Assembly (NCBI GenBank): GCA_023212645.1
Contig: JALBYC010000003.1
Coordinates: 558,001 to 622,000 of the forward strand
Direction: 5' to 3'
Origin: Farysia itapuensis
Taxonomy: Eukaryota > Basidiomycota > Ustilaginomycetes > Ustilaginales > Ustilaginaceae
Length of the DNA: 64,000 bases
Numbering within the stretch: position 1 is the stretch's first letter; each line of letters starts with the position of its first letter. Made by a program: the position numbers and the translations under genes. Positions 18,275-27,676 of this stretch are shown here, piece after piece. Under the pieces are notes generated by a model, which was not told where the DNA came from, searched no databases, and worked only from the letters and a program-made list of their open reading frames with translations.

Positions 18275-19185
18275 TTAAGGCAAGATGGGCTTTATGAGAA
18301 CGTGAAAATGAGCAAGTGCAGGGACTGACTGAAGACTGGGTGGATTGGCAAAAAAGACTGCCTCGTGGGACTTGAGATCCCAGTGTTGCTGGATGAACAA
18401 GACTAGATGCGAGCATGCAAAGCGGATCGCATCCTCTACCTTGCTGCGCAAAGCTGAATCAAAATTCAAGGATGGAAGGTGGGTGAGATGATCGGATATG
18501 GTAGGCATTTGCAGCCCATCTTGCGATGACAATGTGCCGCAAAGTCCACGTCTTGTGATTATGGCCCATGCTTGCGTCCTGGTCTCTGATTCTGGGAACT
18601 GTTGTGACGACACAAGGTCGGGATGTAGGATAGGAAGGTAAGACCAGACAACATGGTGAGTCACATCGTGAGGCACAGAATATGGCCAGTCGTTGACAAG
18701 GATCTGGCAGTCCTCCCCTGGAACGAAGGCTGCTTGGAAGTGCTTGACTGTCTGTGAGCAAGATGACAGACGCTCGTTGTGCTCATTGACAAGCTTGGAC
18801 GCGGTCAATTTTTCAGCAAGGATATAGGAGTGAACGGTCCCATATTGCTGACGGATGTCGTCCATCCACGCGAAGTATTCTCGAAGATCATCAGGGTGCC
18901 GTGATAATTTCTGTAAGTTTCCCGAGGCTAGGAGTATACTGTTGTTAGCTTATCTTCACGATCGTCTTTCCAACGTGGTTGATACTTACCAACAATGTCT
19001 TGAAGTTGCTCCCAGGTAAAGAGTGGCACCCTTGAAGAAACGACTTTCTTGGCTTGTTGCGGTGTGGTAGTCAGTTCTGGCTGAAGAATAAAGCTTTTGG
19101 CCCGAACACCTCGAAGAAGGACTACCTGACTCTGCGCTGGCTGCCGCAAAGTAGTCGTACACGTGGCTGACGACGAAAGCAGCAT
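18275..19185 (-). CDS. GIG1: DUF3605 protein, GlcNAc-induced protein 1 (GIG1) family
   Basis: Two exons, 18990-19185 and 18275-18927, joined across a 62-nt intron (GTAAGT at 18989, CTCCTAG at 18928) to read LQDIVASGNLQKLSRHPDDL. About 282 residues if the first ATG is used; the first 50 may be an over-extension, as homology appears to begin near PLFTWEQLQDIV. The DUF3605 hallmarks are NDWPYSVPHDVTHHVVWSY and, near the end, NPPSLQSVPALAHFHVLIKP. In Candida albicans, Gig1 is named for strong induction by GlcNAc (established); its biochemistry is unknown. Here it sits between the kinase and the deacetylase and shares a promoter region with the latter, which fits a GlcNAc-linked role. Confidence 0.85.
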
Positions 19186-19826
19186 CTTGTGGGAATTCTG
19201 TAGCGTGCTGTTTTCTGCAACAGTACGACCAAAAGGGGTTGAGGTAGGTAGTGGTAGAGCTCAGAGGAAGCGTAATATTCGCGAGTCGCAGGCTTGATAA
19301 GCCTGGAATTGGTATGACGAGCTGATTGTGCCGTGAATGCTGCGCCCACGTTCTGTTTGCTACGCCACGTACTTCAACGATACGCGAAAGCTTATCGAAC
19401 GCACAGCTCACATCGCGGCACAGGCACTCGGTTTGACCGACGTGCAATATGTCAGTCTCACTGTATTGCAAAGCCGAGCGCCCGCCCGAACTTTGTCGCT
19501 CGACGCAAGGGGTGCGGTGGAGGCAAGCCTGAGCGAGAAGCGGGACTGCGGGCAGCTGTCCATTTAGGCGCTGGAATTTGGCGATTCGCTTGAGTTGGTC
19601 GGTTGCTCGGTCCGACCGTCGGCGCGAAATTCCCAGTCAATTTGGCATTGAGTCATCGGAGCCTTCGCCGAAAAAGCCTGGAGATGGTCATTCCTCCGCA
19701 CTAATGGTTGACCCTTGGCTAAAGCTGCCAGCCGGCATGCTACCCGGTTGCTCAAGCCAGATGAGGATTGATAAAAGTTGTTCGAGCTGAGGAGCTTGCA
19801 TCTCCAATCGTTCCATAACTCTCAAC
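19186..19826. promoter_or_regulatory. Shared divergent promoter: GIG1-like / GlcNAc-6-P deacetylase
   Basis: 641 bp between the two starts. It contains TTCGCCGAAAA at 19664-19674, identical to an 11-mer in the deaminase/kinase promoter, and TTGACCG near 19434, also present in that region. A plus-strand ORF of 76 codons (19337-19567) lies here and is discussed in the findings. No clear TATA box on the deacetylase side. Confidence 0.45.
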
Positions 19827-21274
19827 ATGCCTACCTCAACATCAGCAGGCTCATCAGGTCGACAGCTGCTCCGCTTCACCAACTGTCAAGCTTTACTGCC
19901 CGACGGGTGTCTCCCAACAGACATATCAACATATTCTCTGCATGTCGACCCAGCCATTGGCAGGATCATCGACGGTCAAGCTGCTTTTTTCGACAGCAAG
20001 TCAGCTTTTACCCAGACGATTGATCTCGATGGCGACTACTTGGTACCCGGCTTTATCGATGTCCAGATCAACGGCGGGTACGGCATTGACTTTTCCGATT
20101 TCGGCGATGATCAGGCGTCACTCCCACTGGAGCAAGTGGCTGCACAGTACCTGGAACGTCTCGACTCATTCGCACGCCAGATACTGGAGACCGGAGTAAC
20201 TAGCTTTGTACCTACGATCATTACGCAGAAAGCTGAGGTGTACCGACAGGTAAGTCATGTATATCGCAGAGGATATGAGCGTGTCTGACAAGCTGTCCTT
20301 AGATTCTACCCCTTCTGGCGCCACGATCAAGGCCTGGACAGGCTCATTCTCTTGGCTATCACTGTGAAGGCCCGTTCTTGTCTCCGCACAAGAAGGGTGC
20401 GCACTGCTCTTCGCTAATCAGAACGGCGGATAATGGCATCTCGACACTCGAGGAGGTCTATGGGTCAGGAACAAATGGTCTGGACATGCCGGCGCCAGCA
20501 GTCAAGCTTCTTACCTTGGCACCCGAAGTAGACGGCATCATGTCGTGTATTCCCGAGCTGGTGCGACGAGGAGTCACAGTGTCCATTGGCCACACTGCTT
20601 CTGGCATTGACACTGCGCTCGAGGCAAAAGAAGAAGGGGCAAGATTCATTACCCATCTTTTCAATGCCATGGGAAGCTTCAATCATCGCGATCCGGGGGT
20701 CATTGGTCTCCTTGGCGATGCAGAACACGACAACGACACAGCGATACAGACTGCGCTAGCTGTGAAGACTTTGGGAAAGAGCGCAAAACCTTCCACAAAT
20801 GGGGTCACGCCTAGACGGAAACCCAGGCCGTTCTATGGCTTGATTGCTGATGGCTTTCACAGTCATCCGTGTTCGGTTCGAATGGCCTACTCGGCACATC
20901 CTGAAGGATGCGTTCTCGTATCTGACGCAATGCCGTGGATGGATCCAAGGAAACCAGACGGCGTTTACCCATGGCGGAAGGGTCAGAATGTCCAAAAGAC
21001 CGGCAACAAGGTCACACTTGAAGGCACTGATACACTCGCTGGCAGCGTTGTTCCTATCTCCGACTGCGTCACCAATCTGGCCAAGTACGCTTCTGTACCC
21101 ATTCACACAGCTGCATATTGCGCGTCGTCCAATCCAGCAAAGATGCTCAACATCCAGCATATCAAAGGTTTCCTACGTCCGGGATGCGACGCCGACCTCC
21201 TCCGCCTCGATAAAGTGACAGGACAAGTAAAGGAGACATGGGTCGCAGGGAAAAAGGTCTGGAGTCGAGACTGA
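19827..21274 (+). CDS. DAC1: N-acetylglucosamine-6-phosphate deacetylase
   Basis: Two exons, 19827-20249 and 20303-21274, with a 53-nt intron (CAG|GTAAGT...TCCTTAG) give 464 residues. The metal site elements of the amidohydrolase fold are GFIDVQINGGYGIDF, the CEGPFLSPHKKGAH loop, SIGHTASG, HLFNAMGSFNHRDPG and the catalytic Asp in VLVSDAM. GLIADGFHSHP is the substrate-binding His segment. Reaction: GlcNAc-6-P to glucosamine-6-P plus acetate, feeding the deaminase encoded at 15176-16115. Length is near the usual 400-430, slightly longer through the N-terminus and a loop around KTLGKSAKPSTNGVTPRRK. Confidence 0.95.
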
Positions 21275-21604
21275 TTCTGCTCGCACATGCTTGGTAGAAA
21301 TTAATAGACGTTGCATGTTCTCATTGCTGGCGGTGCCTTTGCGTTGATATCGGTAGACCAGTATGAGTGAAATTCAAGCCACCAGTGTGGGTCTTCTTAC
21401 TTCCGGCTGGAGCACGGCACGAGCTTTGTCTGTGCTCGCATCACGCATCTCCGGCGGAGTGACTTGTACCAGGGCTCAGATAAAAACAAAAGCTGTGATA
21501 TAGGTATGAATTCCGTGAGAAAGTGCAAGTCTACGATATATGAGCAGCAAAAGAAAGGGAAAGGGGCAACATGTGACGTGGGTACGTGCGAGTTTAGCGC
21601 ACGC
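21275..21604. other. Intergenic 3' region between convergent genes
   Basis: Convergent ends of the deacetylase and the monooxygenase. No gene or strong terminator recognised. Confidence 0.4.
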
Positions 21605-23068
21605 CTAGGCGAAGGCAAGCTGGTCGAAAGAGCCGTACTTTGCTTGGACCAGGTCGTACCAGTAATTGGTGCGCATTCTCCATGGGCCGGTTTTTGCCGC
21701 TTTGGGAAGGTCCTTTTCGGCTTTTTTAACGTAGGTGGAGCTGAGGTCGAGCAACGGGGCTTCTTCCAGCTGGTCGCGGTTGGGTGCGTGCGGCTTGACC
21801 GATGACTTGTGGTATTGATCCATGTGCTTAATCAAGCGACATACGAACTGAGCTGTGCAGTCAGAGCCGAGCGTCCAAGAAGCGTTGGTGTACCCGATCG
21901 AAATGGCGTAGTTGGGCACGTCCTCGAGCATGGAGCCCTTCCAAACAAAGGTGTTGCCGGGCACCACCTTCTTCTTGTCAACGGTCATATCAATGCCTCC
22001 GCCCAACTGCAGCTTGAGTCCTGTTGCGGTGACGATGAGGTCGGCGGGGATGCGCTCGCCGTTCTTGAGAATAATCTCATTGCTGGTGATCTGTTCAATG
22101 TGACCAGTGGCAATGTGCGCTTTGCCCTCGCGCAGGCACTTGTAGAAATCACCATCGGGGCAGATGCACAGTCGCTGGTCCCATGGGTTGTAGTTCGGCT
22201 TGAAGTGAGGGTCCAGACCCATGCCCTTTGGCAGCTGCGACTTGGTCAGGGCGCCGAGCACTTTCTTAGCGAAATTGGGGAAGGTCTGGAACAGATGGTA
22301 GGAGGCGTAAATTCGTGCCACATTTTTCTGTCGAATGGCAAATGCGGCCATCTTCTTGGGCAAGAACATGCGGAGGAACTTGGCGATCGGGTCGTATTTC
22401 TCGAGCGACAGGATGTACGTGGGCGAGCGCTGAACAATAGTGATGTCTTTGGTGACGTCGGCCATGGATGGCAACAGCGTGATGGCGGTAGCACCAGATC
22501 CGATGACGGCAACGCGCTTGCCACGATAGTCATCCTCGGTGACATCCCAGAATTGAGGGTGCACAACCTTGCCCTTGAAGTTGTCAATGCCGGGGATCTC
22601 GGCCTTGAGAGCAGCGTTGTAGTCGTAATAGCCGGTGCAGGAGTACATGAAGCGGGATCGGAACTGCTGCTCCTGACCGTTGCAGGTTGCGTTGATGAAC
22701 CAGCATCGCTCTTCGGAAGACCAATTGGCAGTCTGCACTTTGGTGTCGAATCGTGTTCGCTCGGTGATTCCATGCTCGTCTGCGACCTGCTTGAGGTACT
22801 TGAGAATCTCTTTGCCTTCCGCAATGTCGGGCCCCTCCCACTCCTTGAATGCATATCCAAAAGTGTGCAAGTCGGAGTCGGATCGAATACCGGGGTACTT
22901 GAAAAGATCCCATGTGCCTCCTACCTGCGATCGGCCTTCGAGTATCAAGTACTTCTTGTCGGGAAGCTCATCGCTAAGTCGGTAGGCAGCATTGATGCCC
23001 GAGATACCGGCGCCGATGATGACGACGTCCAGCACGTCGGATTGATCGTAGATAGATGTAGATCCCAT
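21605..23068 (-). CDS. Flavin-dependent monooxygenase, Baeyer-Villiger type
   Basis: The ATG at 23068 (MGSTSIYDQ) gives 487 residues; the frame extends further upstream without family similarity. FAD-binding motif VVIIGAGISGINAAY is at about residues 14-28; GRSQVGGTWDLFKYPGIRSDSD follows. The Baeyer-Villiger fingerprint FxGxxxHPxxW(D/P) is seen as FKGKVVHPQFWD, and the NADPH-binding Rossmann motif is VAVIGSGATAITLLP. YPGIRSDSDLHTFGY is typical of this class. Such enzymes oxidise ketones to esters or oxygenate heteroatoms; the substrate is unknown. No pathway genes adjoin it. Confidence 0.9.
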   Translation of the reverse strand: MGSTSIYDQSDVLDVVIIGAGISGINAAYRLSDELPDKKYLILEGRSQVGGTWDLFKYPGIRSDSDLHTFGYAFKEWEGPDIAEGKEILKYLKQVADEHGITERTRFDTKVQTANWSSEERCWFINATCNGQEQQFRSRFMYSCTGYYDYNAALKAEIPGIDNFKGKVVHPQFWDVTEDDYRGKRVAVIGSGATAITLLPSMADVTKDITIVQRSPTYILSLEKYDPIAKFLRMFLPKKMAAFAIRQKNVARIYASYHLFQTFPNFAKKVLGALTKSQLPKGMGLDPHFKPNYNPWDQRLCICPDGDFYKCLREGKAHIATGHIEQITSNEIILKNGERIPADLIVTATGLKLQLGGGIDMTVDKKKVVPGNTFVWKGSMLEDVPNYAISIGYTNASWTLGSDCTAQFVCRLIKHMDQYHKSSVKPHAPNRDQLEEAPLLDLSSTYVKKAEKDLPKAAKTGPWRMRTNYWYDLVQAKYGSFDQLAFA

Positions 23069-23522
23069 GATGTAGAGGTATGGGTATGCGACAGGATGAT
23101 AGAAGAGATGAACCCACGATGTATCTACGCTGATGTTATATGGATGACGAAATACGAAGTGGTGTCGGCTCAAGTCGCTTTCAGACCGGGGGACCGGACA
23201 CTGTATTTGTGGGGTTGAAGTCTGAATTTCAGTTTGGAAAATCGTTTAGGCCGTTTGGTTCCCACTCGTGGCGGTTATGATCAGCAAACCATATCCGGCA
23301 TGTGAAATCCGAGAGTGTTCTCGCGCCTCGCAAATTTTGATGAAAGTGGTAACCTCTACTTGTTAGAGCGGCTTTGACCATCGTTTGCGTGGTAACCATG
23401 CCCAGGAACACTTCAGGATTGACACGATGACAGCGGATAAACACGCACACAAGCTTGAATTCGCGCTAACAGAGCTCGCTACAAGGAACGATGGAGTTAG
23501 CCGCTACCAACGCGACTTGCCG
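23069..23522. other. Intergenic: monooxygenase promoter region
   Basis: No gene supported. A small antisense frame at 23229-23450 has no family features. Confidence 0.4.
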
Positions 23523-25748
23523 TCAAGAGTGGTTTCCAGAGCTCGCACAGGAACGAAGATCCCAATCCATGTTTTGGACGAAATTGCCCGCAGAGTCCAG
23601 GCCGTCACCCACAGGGCATGCAGACCGATCGTTGCTACTTTGAACTTCTGTGCTAAGCGCTCCACAGTCGACAGCTTGCTTCGATGAGATAGGTCGTTCA
23701 TCGCTGTCTTTGGGCATAAGAAAGGCTTTCCGATTCAGGGAAACGCAATGACGGAGGCGAGATGGGACGTGCGGAGCGCCATCTTCCTTTCCCTTTCTGG
23801 AGGCGGTGTCTGCATGCACTCTTGGTAAGAGATCGAGACTGACGTTTCTAGGAAGGTCTTCAGGAAGTACATTCTTGCCAACAATGTTTTTCTTGATCTC
23901 TTGAATCTCAAAGGTGAAGCTCGCACAGGGGCTGGGAGCGTCCGAAATTGCACTGAGCTTCGAGTCGGTCGTACTGTGTCCGCTAAAACAGCTTCCTAAA
24001 TGGGATCGGTTCCTAATCAGATCAGTTCCATATCCATGTGGCTCCTCCAAGTCGACAATGTCCATATCTACGTCGACACTTGCCTCGTCCATCGCATGCA
24101 ACTCTGGGAGACTTGGATATTTCCTCGCCACGCGTCGAGCGAAGGAAGACGGCGCGTGGTAGTGCGAGACTGGAAACTTGGAAGATGAATCAGTAGTTGG
24201 GCCGCCAGAGCGTTCCGTGTCGTCTTCTCGAGCGATGAGATCTGTAGTGTCGACACAGATCACATTCCGCGTATTTCCTTCCGAACAAGATTCGAGATTC
24301 TTGTCGGTGTTTACGAACAGCTTGGGACGTAAACCTAGCGCAGACACTAAGCCCGCACCCGCACTTGACAGTGGTCGTCGTAGGTTGCTACTGTACGAAC
24401 GTTCTCGAATGAGAAGAGACGAACCTTGTTTCGAAATCTCGAGCCCTCTAGGCTGCGAAAATCGACCTCGTGTTCGAGTTTGTGTCAGAGGGCTGTCTTG
24501 CTTGGCCAGACTATCAGGAGACGACAGCAATGACTTTGTACTCGGCGATTGCGAGAAAGCATACGGCTGACTGAAATCTCTGGACCGACTGTCCGAGAAG
24601 CGACCGGGAGAAGTTACAGGTCGGCCTGTAAAAGTGGCATCGCGAGACCCAGCGTGGCGCTGGACGTCACTGTGCCTCGGACTCTCGCAAATCAGAGCGA
24701 GTCCATTCAGCTGTTGTTTCGTTGGAGTTTCACTCCATCTTGGACTTGCTAAAGGCAGTGAGCGTCTTTGTAGGTCTGTCTGCGTCGGTGGCCGAACAAC
24801 ACCCAGAGACATGTCAAGAACACTCATTCGAACGTGGTCGAGATAAGAATCGTTGGTCCTATACGGTTGAAGGGGCGTATCAAGAGCTTTTTCTGTCGGC
24901 TTATTCTCAGTCGAAACATCTGATTCTTGCTCTTGTTCTTGATAAGGGACATAAGCGCTGTTGCGCTTCGGCCCTTGGCTTTCGACATCTGCCCATATGG
25001 GCCGTTCGTGCGAGCTCTGTTGTTGAAATGGCCGGCTATGGTACCCTGCAGAGTGTGGTACAGAAGAACCTCGTCTGCTATTTTGCAAAATGTCCAGCTT
25101 CTGACTCGTAGACCTGGCATTGCGCTTCGCTTTTGCAAAACGCTTCCCTCTACACTTCCAAGCTAAAAGAGCTATGCTAACGAGAAGTGAGACCCCGAGC
25201 AGTGTTCCCGTCAATATACTCGCACGTACGCTGTATGGCGCGGCTCCTGCTTTGGAAGCCTGGTTCTGTGGATTGGAAGCAGCAACCGCCAAGCTGGGGC
25301 TACTCTGAGGTGCAGCTATGCTACTGGTTGCGTCAACCGTGAAACTATTCCCACTGACTACATCTGGGTTGCTGTCGTTCGTGGCCGTCGTGTAGTCATG
25401 ATTGATAGTATCATGTCCGCCGTTCGCGTTTGAAAATTGGGACGATGCTGAACCAGACCCGGCAGGTACATCTGGCAAAGAAGGCGTCAAAGAATCGGCA
25501 GAAGCGACAGGCACGTCACCGTCAATGTCGTCACGCGTGTCCATTCTTGCCACCGGTCTGTCGGCGCTGGCGTCCCGTCGTTTTCGTAGGCGTGTTTGCT
25601 GCAACAGTATCTGCGCTTTGCGAGCGTCTTTTTGTCGCGGAGCCAAACAGCATCGGGACAACTGAACAGGATCGTAAGCACCGTGCAATTTCCGGTATTT
25701 GTCCAAGACTACCTTGCGGGTCATTCTTACGCCGCTTTCTTCGAACAT
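23523..25748 (-). CDS. Single-pass membrane protein with Ser-rich ectodomain and long cytosolic tail
   Basis: The frame from 25748 is 741 residues. A Ser/Ala/Asn/Thr-rich region (about 75-170) is followed by one transmembrane helix, ILTGTLLGVSLLVSIALLAWK (about 178-198), and a basic stop-transfer GKRFAKAKR. The tail of over 500 residues is Ser/Pro/Arg-rich and probably phosphorylated. This layout resembles fungal wall-stress sensors and mating-type fusion proteins, but no defining domain is visible. No signal peptide exists at this start. Upstream at about 25930-26041 a minus frame reads RLNLAAALLLHLCAVAK, a good signal core, and an acceptor-like TCCTGTTCAG occurs near 25667, so the true gene probably begins with a spliced upstream exon. 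Confidence 0.65.
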   Translation of the reverse strand: MFEESGVRMTRKVVLDKYRKLHGAYDPVQLSRCCLAPRQKDARKAQILLQQTRLRKRRDASADRPVARMDTRDDIDGDVPVASADSLTPSLPDVPAGSGSASSQFSNANGGHDTINHDYTTATNDSNPDVVSGNSFTVDATSSIAAPQSSPSLAVAASNPQNQASKAGAAPYSVRASILTGTLLGVSLLVSIALLAWKCRGKRFAKAKRNARSTSQKLDILQNSRRGSSVPHSAGYHSRPFQQQSSHERPIWADVESQGPKRNSAYVPYQEQEQESDVSTENKPTEKALDTPLQPYRTNDSYLDHVRMSVLDMSLGVVRPPTQTDLQRRSLPLASPRWSETPTKQQLNGLALICESPRHSDVQRHAGSRDATFTGRPVTSPGRFSDSRSRDFSQPYAFSQSPSTKSLLSSPDSLAKQDSPLTQTRTRGRFSQPRGLEISKQGSSLLIRERSYSSNLRRPLSSAGAGLVSALGLRPKLFVNTDKNLESCSEGNTRNVICVDTTDLIAREDDTERSGGPTTDSSSKFPVSHYHAPSSFARRVARKYPSLPELHAMDEASVDVDMDIVDLEEPHGYGTDLIRNRSHLGSCFSGHSTTDSKLSAISDAPSPCASFTFEIQEIKKNIVGKNVLPEDLPRNVSLDLLPRVHADTASRKGKEDGAPHVPSRLRHCVSLNRKAFLMPKDSDERPISSKQAVDCGALSTEVQSSNDRSACPVGDGLDSAGNFVQNMDWDLRSCASSGNHS

Positions 25749-26289
25749 ACTGGCACCGATTTAGTCTGCCAAAGCAGGAAAAGCCCACAATGTGACTGGT
25801 ACAGACGCAAGAAAAGAGTAGACGAAGACGAGAAGGAAAAGGACTTCAGTGGGTTCGCCGACAGCAGGCTAGATGAACTCTGTCTCGCTGCGCCCGCGAC
25901 CTTCGCGGACCGTCCGTTCCGACACCGTCCCACTCTGAAGAGCTTAGCCACAGCACACAAATGAAGTAGAAGCGCCGCGGCTAAGTTGAGCCGGACAACA
26001 TGCAAATTGTTCCGTAAGTACACGACACCTGACGTCCACATGTGACCAAAGTTTCTGTGCGATGGAAACCGTGTGGCGTACGCATGTGGACGCCATGAGC
26101 CACATCGCGGCTAGCGCCACGATTCCATTAAAACTGGTTTGTGTACAAGTAAACTGGCAGCAATCAAGTAAGATTTGCTGTCGAGTAGCCAAGGTGGGTT
26201 TTCAGAATCTCATTACGTTTTGTTTACAGGCTCGCTGGCAACATTAATTGGTGTATTCGCAAAAGGAAACTAGAACACGCTAGCTGCAG
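25749..26289. other. Region upstream of the membrane protein; possible first exon
   Basis: The minus-strand frame 25727-26041 starts at an ATG and contains a hydrophobic signal-like run (NLAAALLLHLCAVAK). It may be exon 1 of the downstream membrane-protein gene. The rest (26042-26289) is A/T-richer and holds the 3' end of the hydrolase gene; nothing else was seen. Confidence 0.35.
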
Positions 26290-27303
26290 TTAGGCAAGAG
26301 TTTTGTTGAAGAAGTCGGCAAGGCGCTGGTAGACGTCCTGGAAGTTATCAAAGTTGTGCTTGTCCTTAAGATCAGCACGGGCAGCAGCCCAGCCGTGATG
26401 GCTCTCCTTGTAGTGCTTGAAGACACAGTCCTTGGCAAAAGGCTTCTTCTGCACCTCGGCCTCGAATTTCTTGATGTCTTCTTCAGGCTCGTCTTTCGAA
26501 GGGAAGTTGGCGATCGGAACAGTGAGCTTGGCGGCATCGTCAGCACTGACCATGGCGGGATGAACCTGGCCGACGGCGTCGAAGACGGTGCCTTCACCGC
26601 CGCTGAGCACGGAGAGCTTGCCACCCCAGCAGTGGCCAACCATGCCGAGCTTGGCAGCGCCGTTCTTCTTCAGCTCGGCTGCAATTGCTTCCAATTCGGG
26701 CTTGCGTGCACCAAAGTCACCAGCACCACCAAAAAATTCCTGTAGCGCATTCTTCTTCTCGTCCGTGTTGGGAGGGTAGAAGTCTTGCGGGAAAGGCTTG
26801 CCTCGGAAAAAGTCAGGCATGATTACCCGCGCTTTGGTGGCTTCGGCAAGCAGGTCAGCGCCCTGCTTGGTGGTGGGCCAGTAGCCAAAGATGTCGTAGA
26901 CAACTATGATAGCTTTCTTGGAGTCCTTAGGGCCAATGACGTACGCATCAAGTCCGCCAACTTTCTCGGTCGTGCCCTTGGGTGTGCTAGATGAACGAGG
27001 GTGCAGCTTGTTAGCAGCTTTCAGTGGAACAAGTGTACTCGTAGTTACTTACTAGTCGGACTGGACCGGGGGGATCGAACAGCATGCCTCGTTGGTGTTG
27101 TGTGCCATTGTGGAAGAGTATCTGTACTTTTCTGTTGACTGTACAGAGGTGCGAGGTACAATCCAATTGCGAGAAGACGAGGAAGCAAGAGTGGTGGAGG
27201 TGTTCAGTGATCGTACAATGTGAGCAACTCCTGCCCGACTTCCCGAGGTGCTGGCTGAGACCACGCCGCGCAACGAACTTTGAGGCAGTCGAGGTGGAGC
27301 CAT
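26290..27303 (-). CDS. Dienelactone hydrolase-family protein (AIM2-like), possible mitochondrial form
   Basis: Exon 2 is 26290-26986; exon 1 ends at 27053, with a 66-nt intron (GTAAGT, branch CTAAC, ATCTAG). From the ATG at 27303 the protein is 315 residues; from the in-frame ATG at 27108 it is 250, the normal family length. The extra 65 residues are Arg/Ser/Thr-rich and acid-poor (MAPPRLPQSSLRGVV...), like a mitochondrial presequence, so two forms are possible. The nucleophile is Cys in GMVGHCWGGK; ESHHGWAAAR carries the His; the Asp lies in SKDEPEE or nearby. The reaction is hydrolysis of a lactone or ester; physiological substrate unknown. Confidence 0.88.
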
Positions 27304-27676
27304 GGCAGGGGAAAATAACTTACGGTATGTAACAATAGAAAGGACGGGAGTGAGAGAAGATTGCCCCGCCAACTCAGGAAGATATATGTATAGACAGTCA
27401 AGTCATCTTTAGCCATTCAGCGACGCACGGACATGTCGGCGACTCTCGACTGTGAATCTACCTCGGCAACCCGCCGGCTTTCCATATTTGCTCGCAAGCA
27501 ACAAACCTCCACACGAAGAAAAATTTGGGAAGTGTGCCGAAATGACGCAGCCAACCTGTGGTACACACACGCTGATCGCTCGGCTCGCAGCGCTCACATG
27601 TATATCAGTCACATAGAACGTGTGAAGAATTTTACCACTTAATCGAGCGCAGAGATATTGTACTATTGCAGCAAGG
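27304..27676. other. Intergenic: upstream of the hydrolase, downstream of the GMC gene
   Basis: A GTAAGTTATT donor-like sequence on the minus strand sits just above the 27303 ATG, so the 5' UTR may contain an intron. No gene supported. Confidence 0.35.

Noticed and set aside
18986..19471. 161-codon minus ORF above the DUF3605 gene, as an alternative first exon
   Set aside because: It runs in another frame through exon 1 of the DUF3605 gene and has no domain match; the 18990-19185 exon joins in frame with good splice sites.
21809..23218. 469-codon plus-strand ORF opposite the Baeyer-Villiger monooxygenase
   Set aside because: Exact antisense of a gene with complete FAD/NADPH and Baeyer-Villiger motifs; its protein text is Val/Gly-rich without domain logic.
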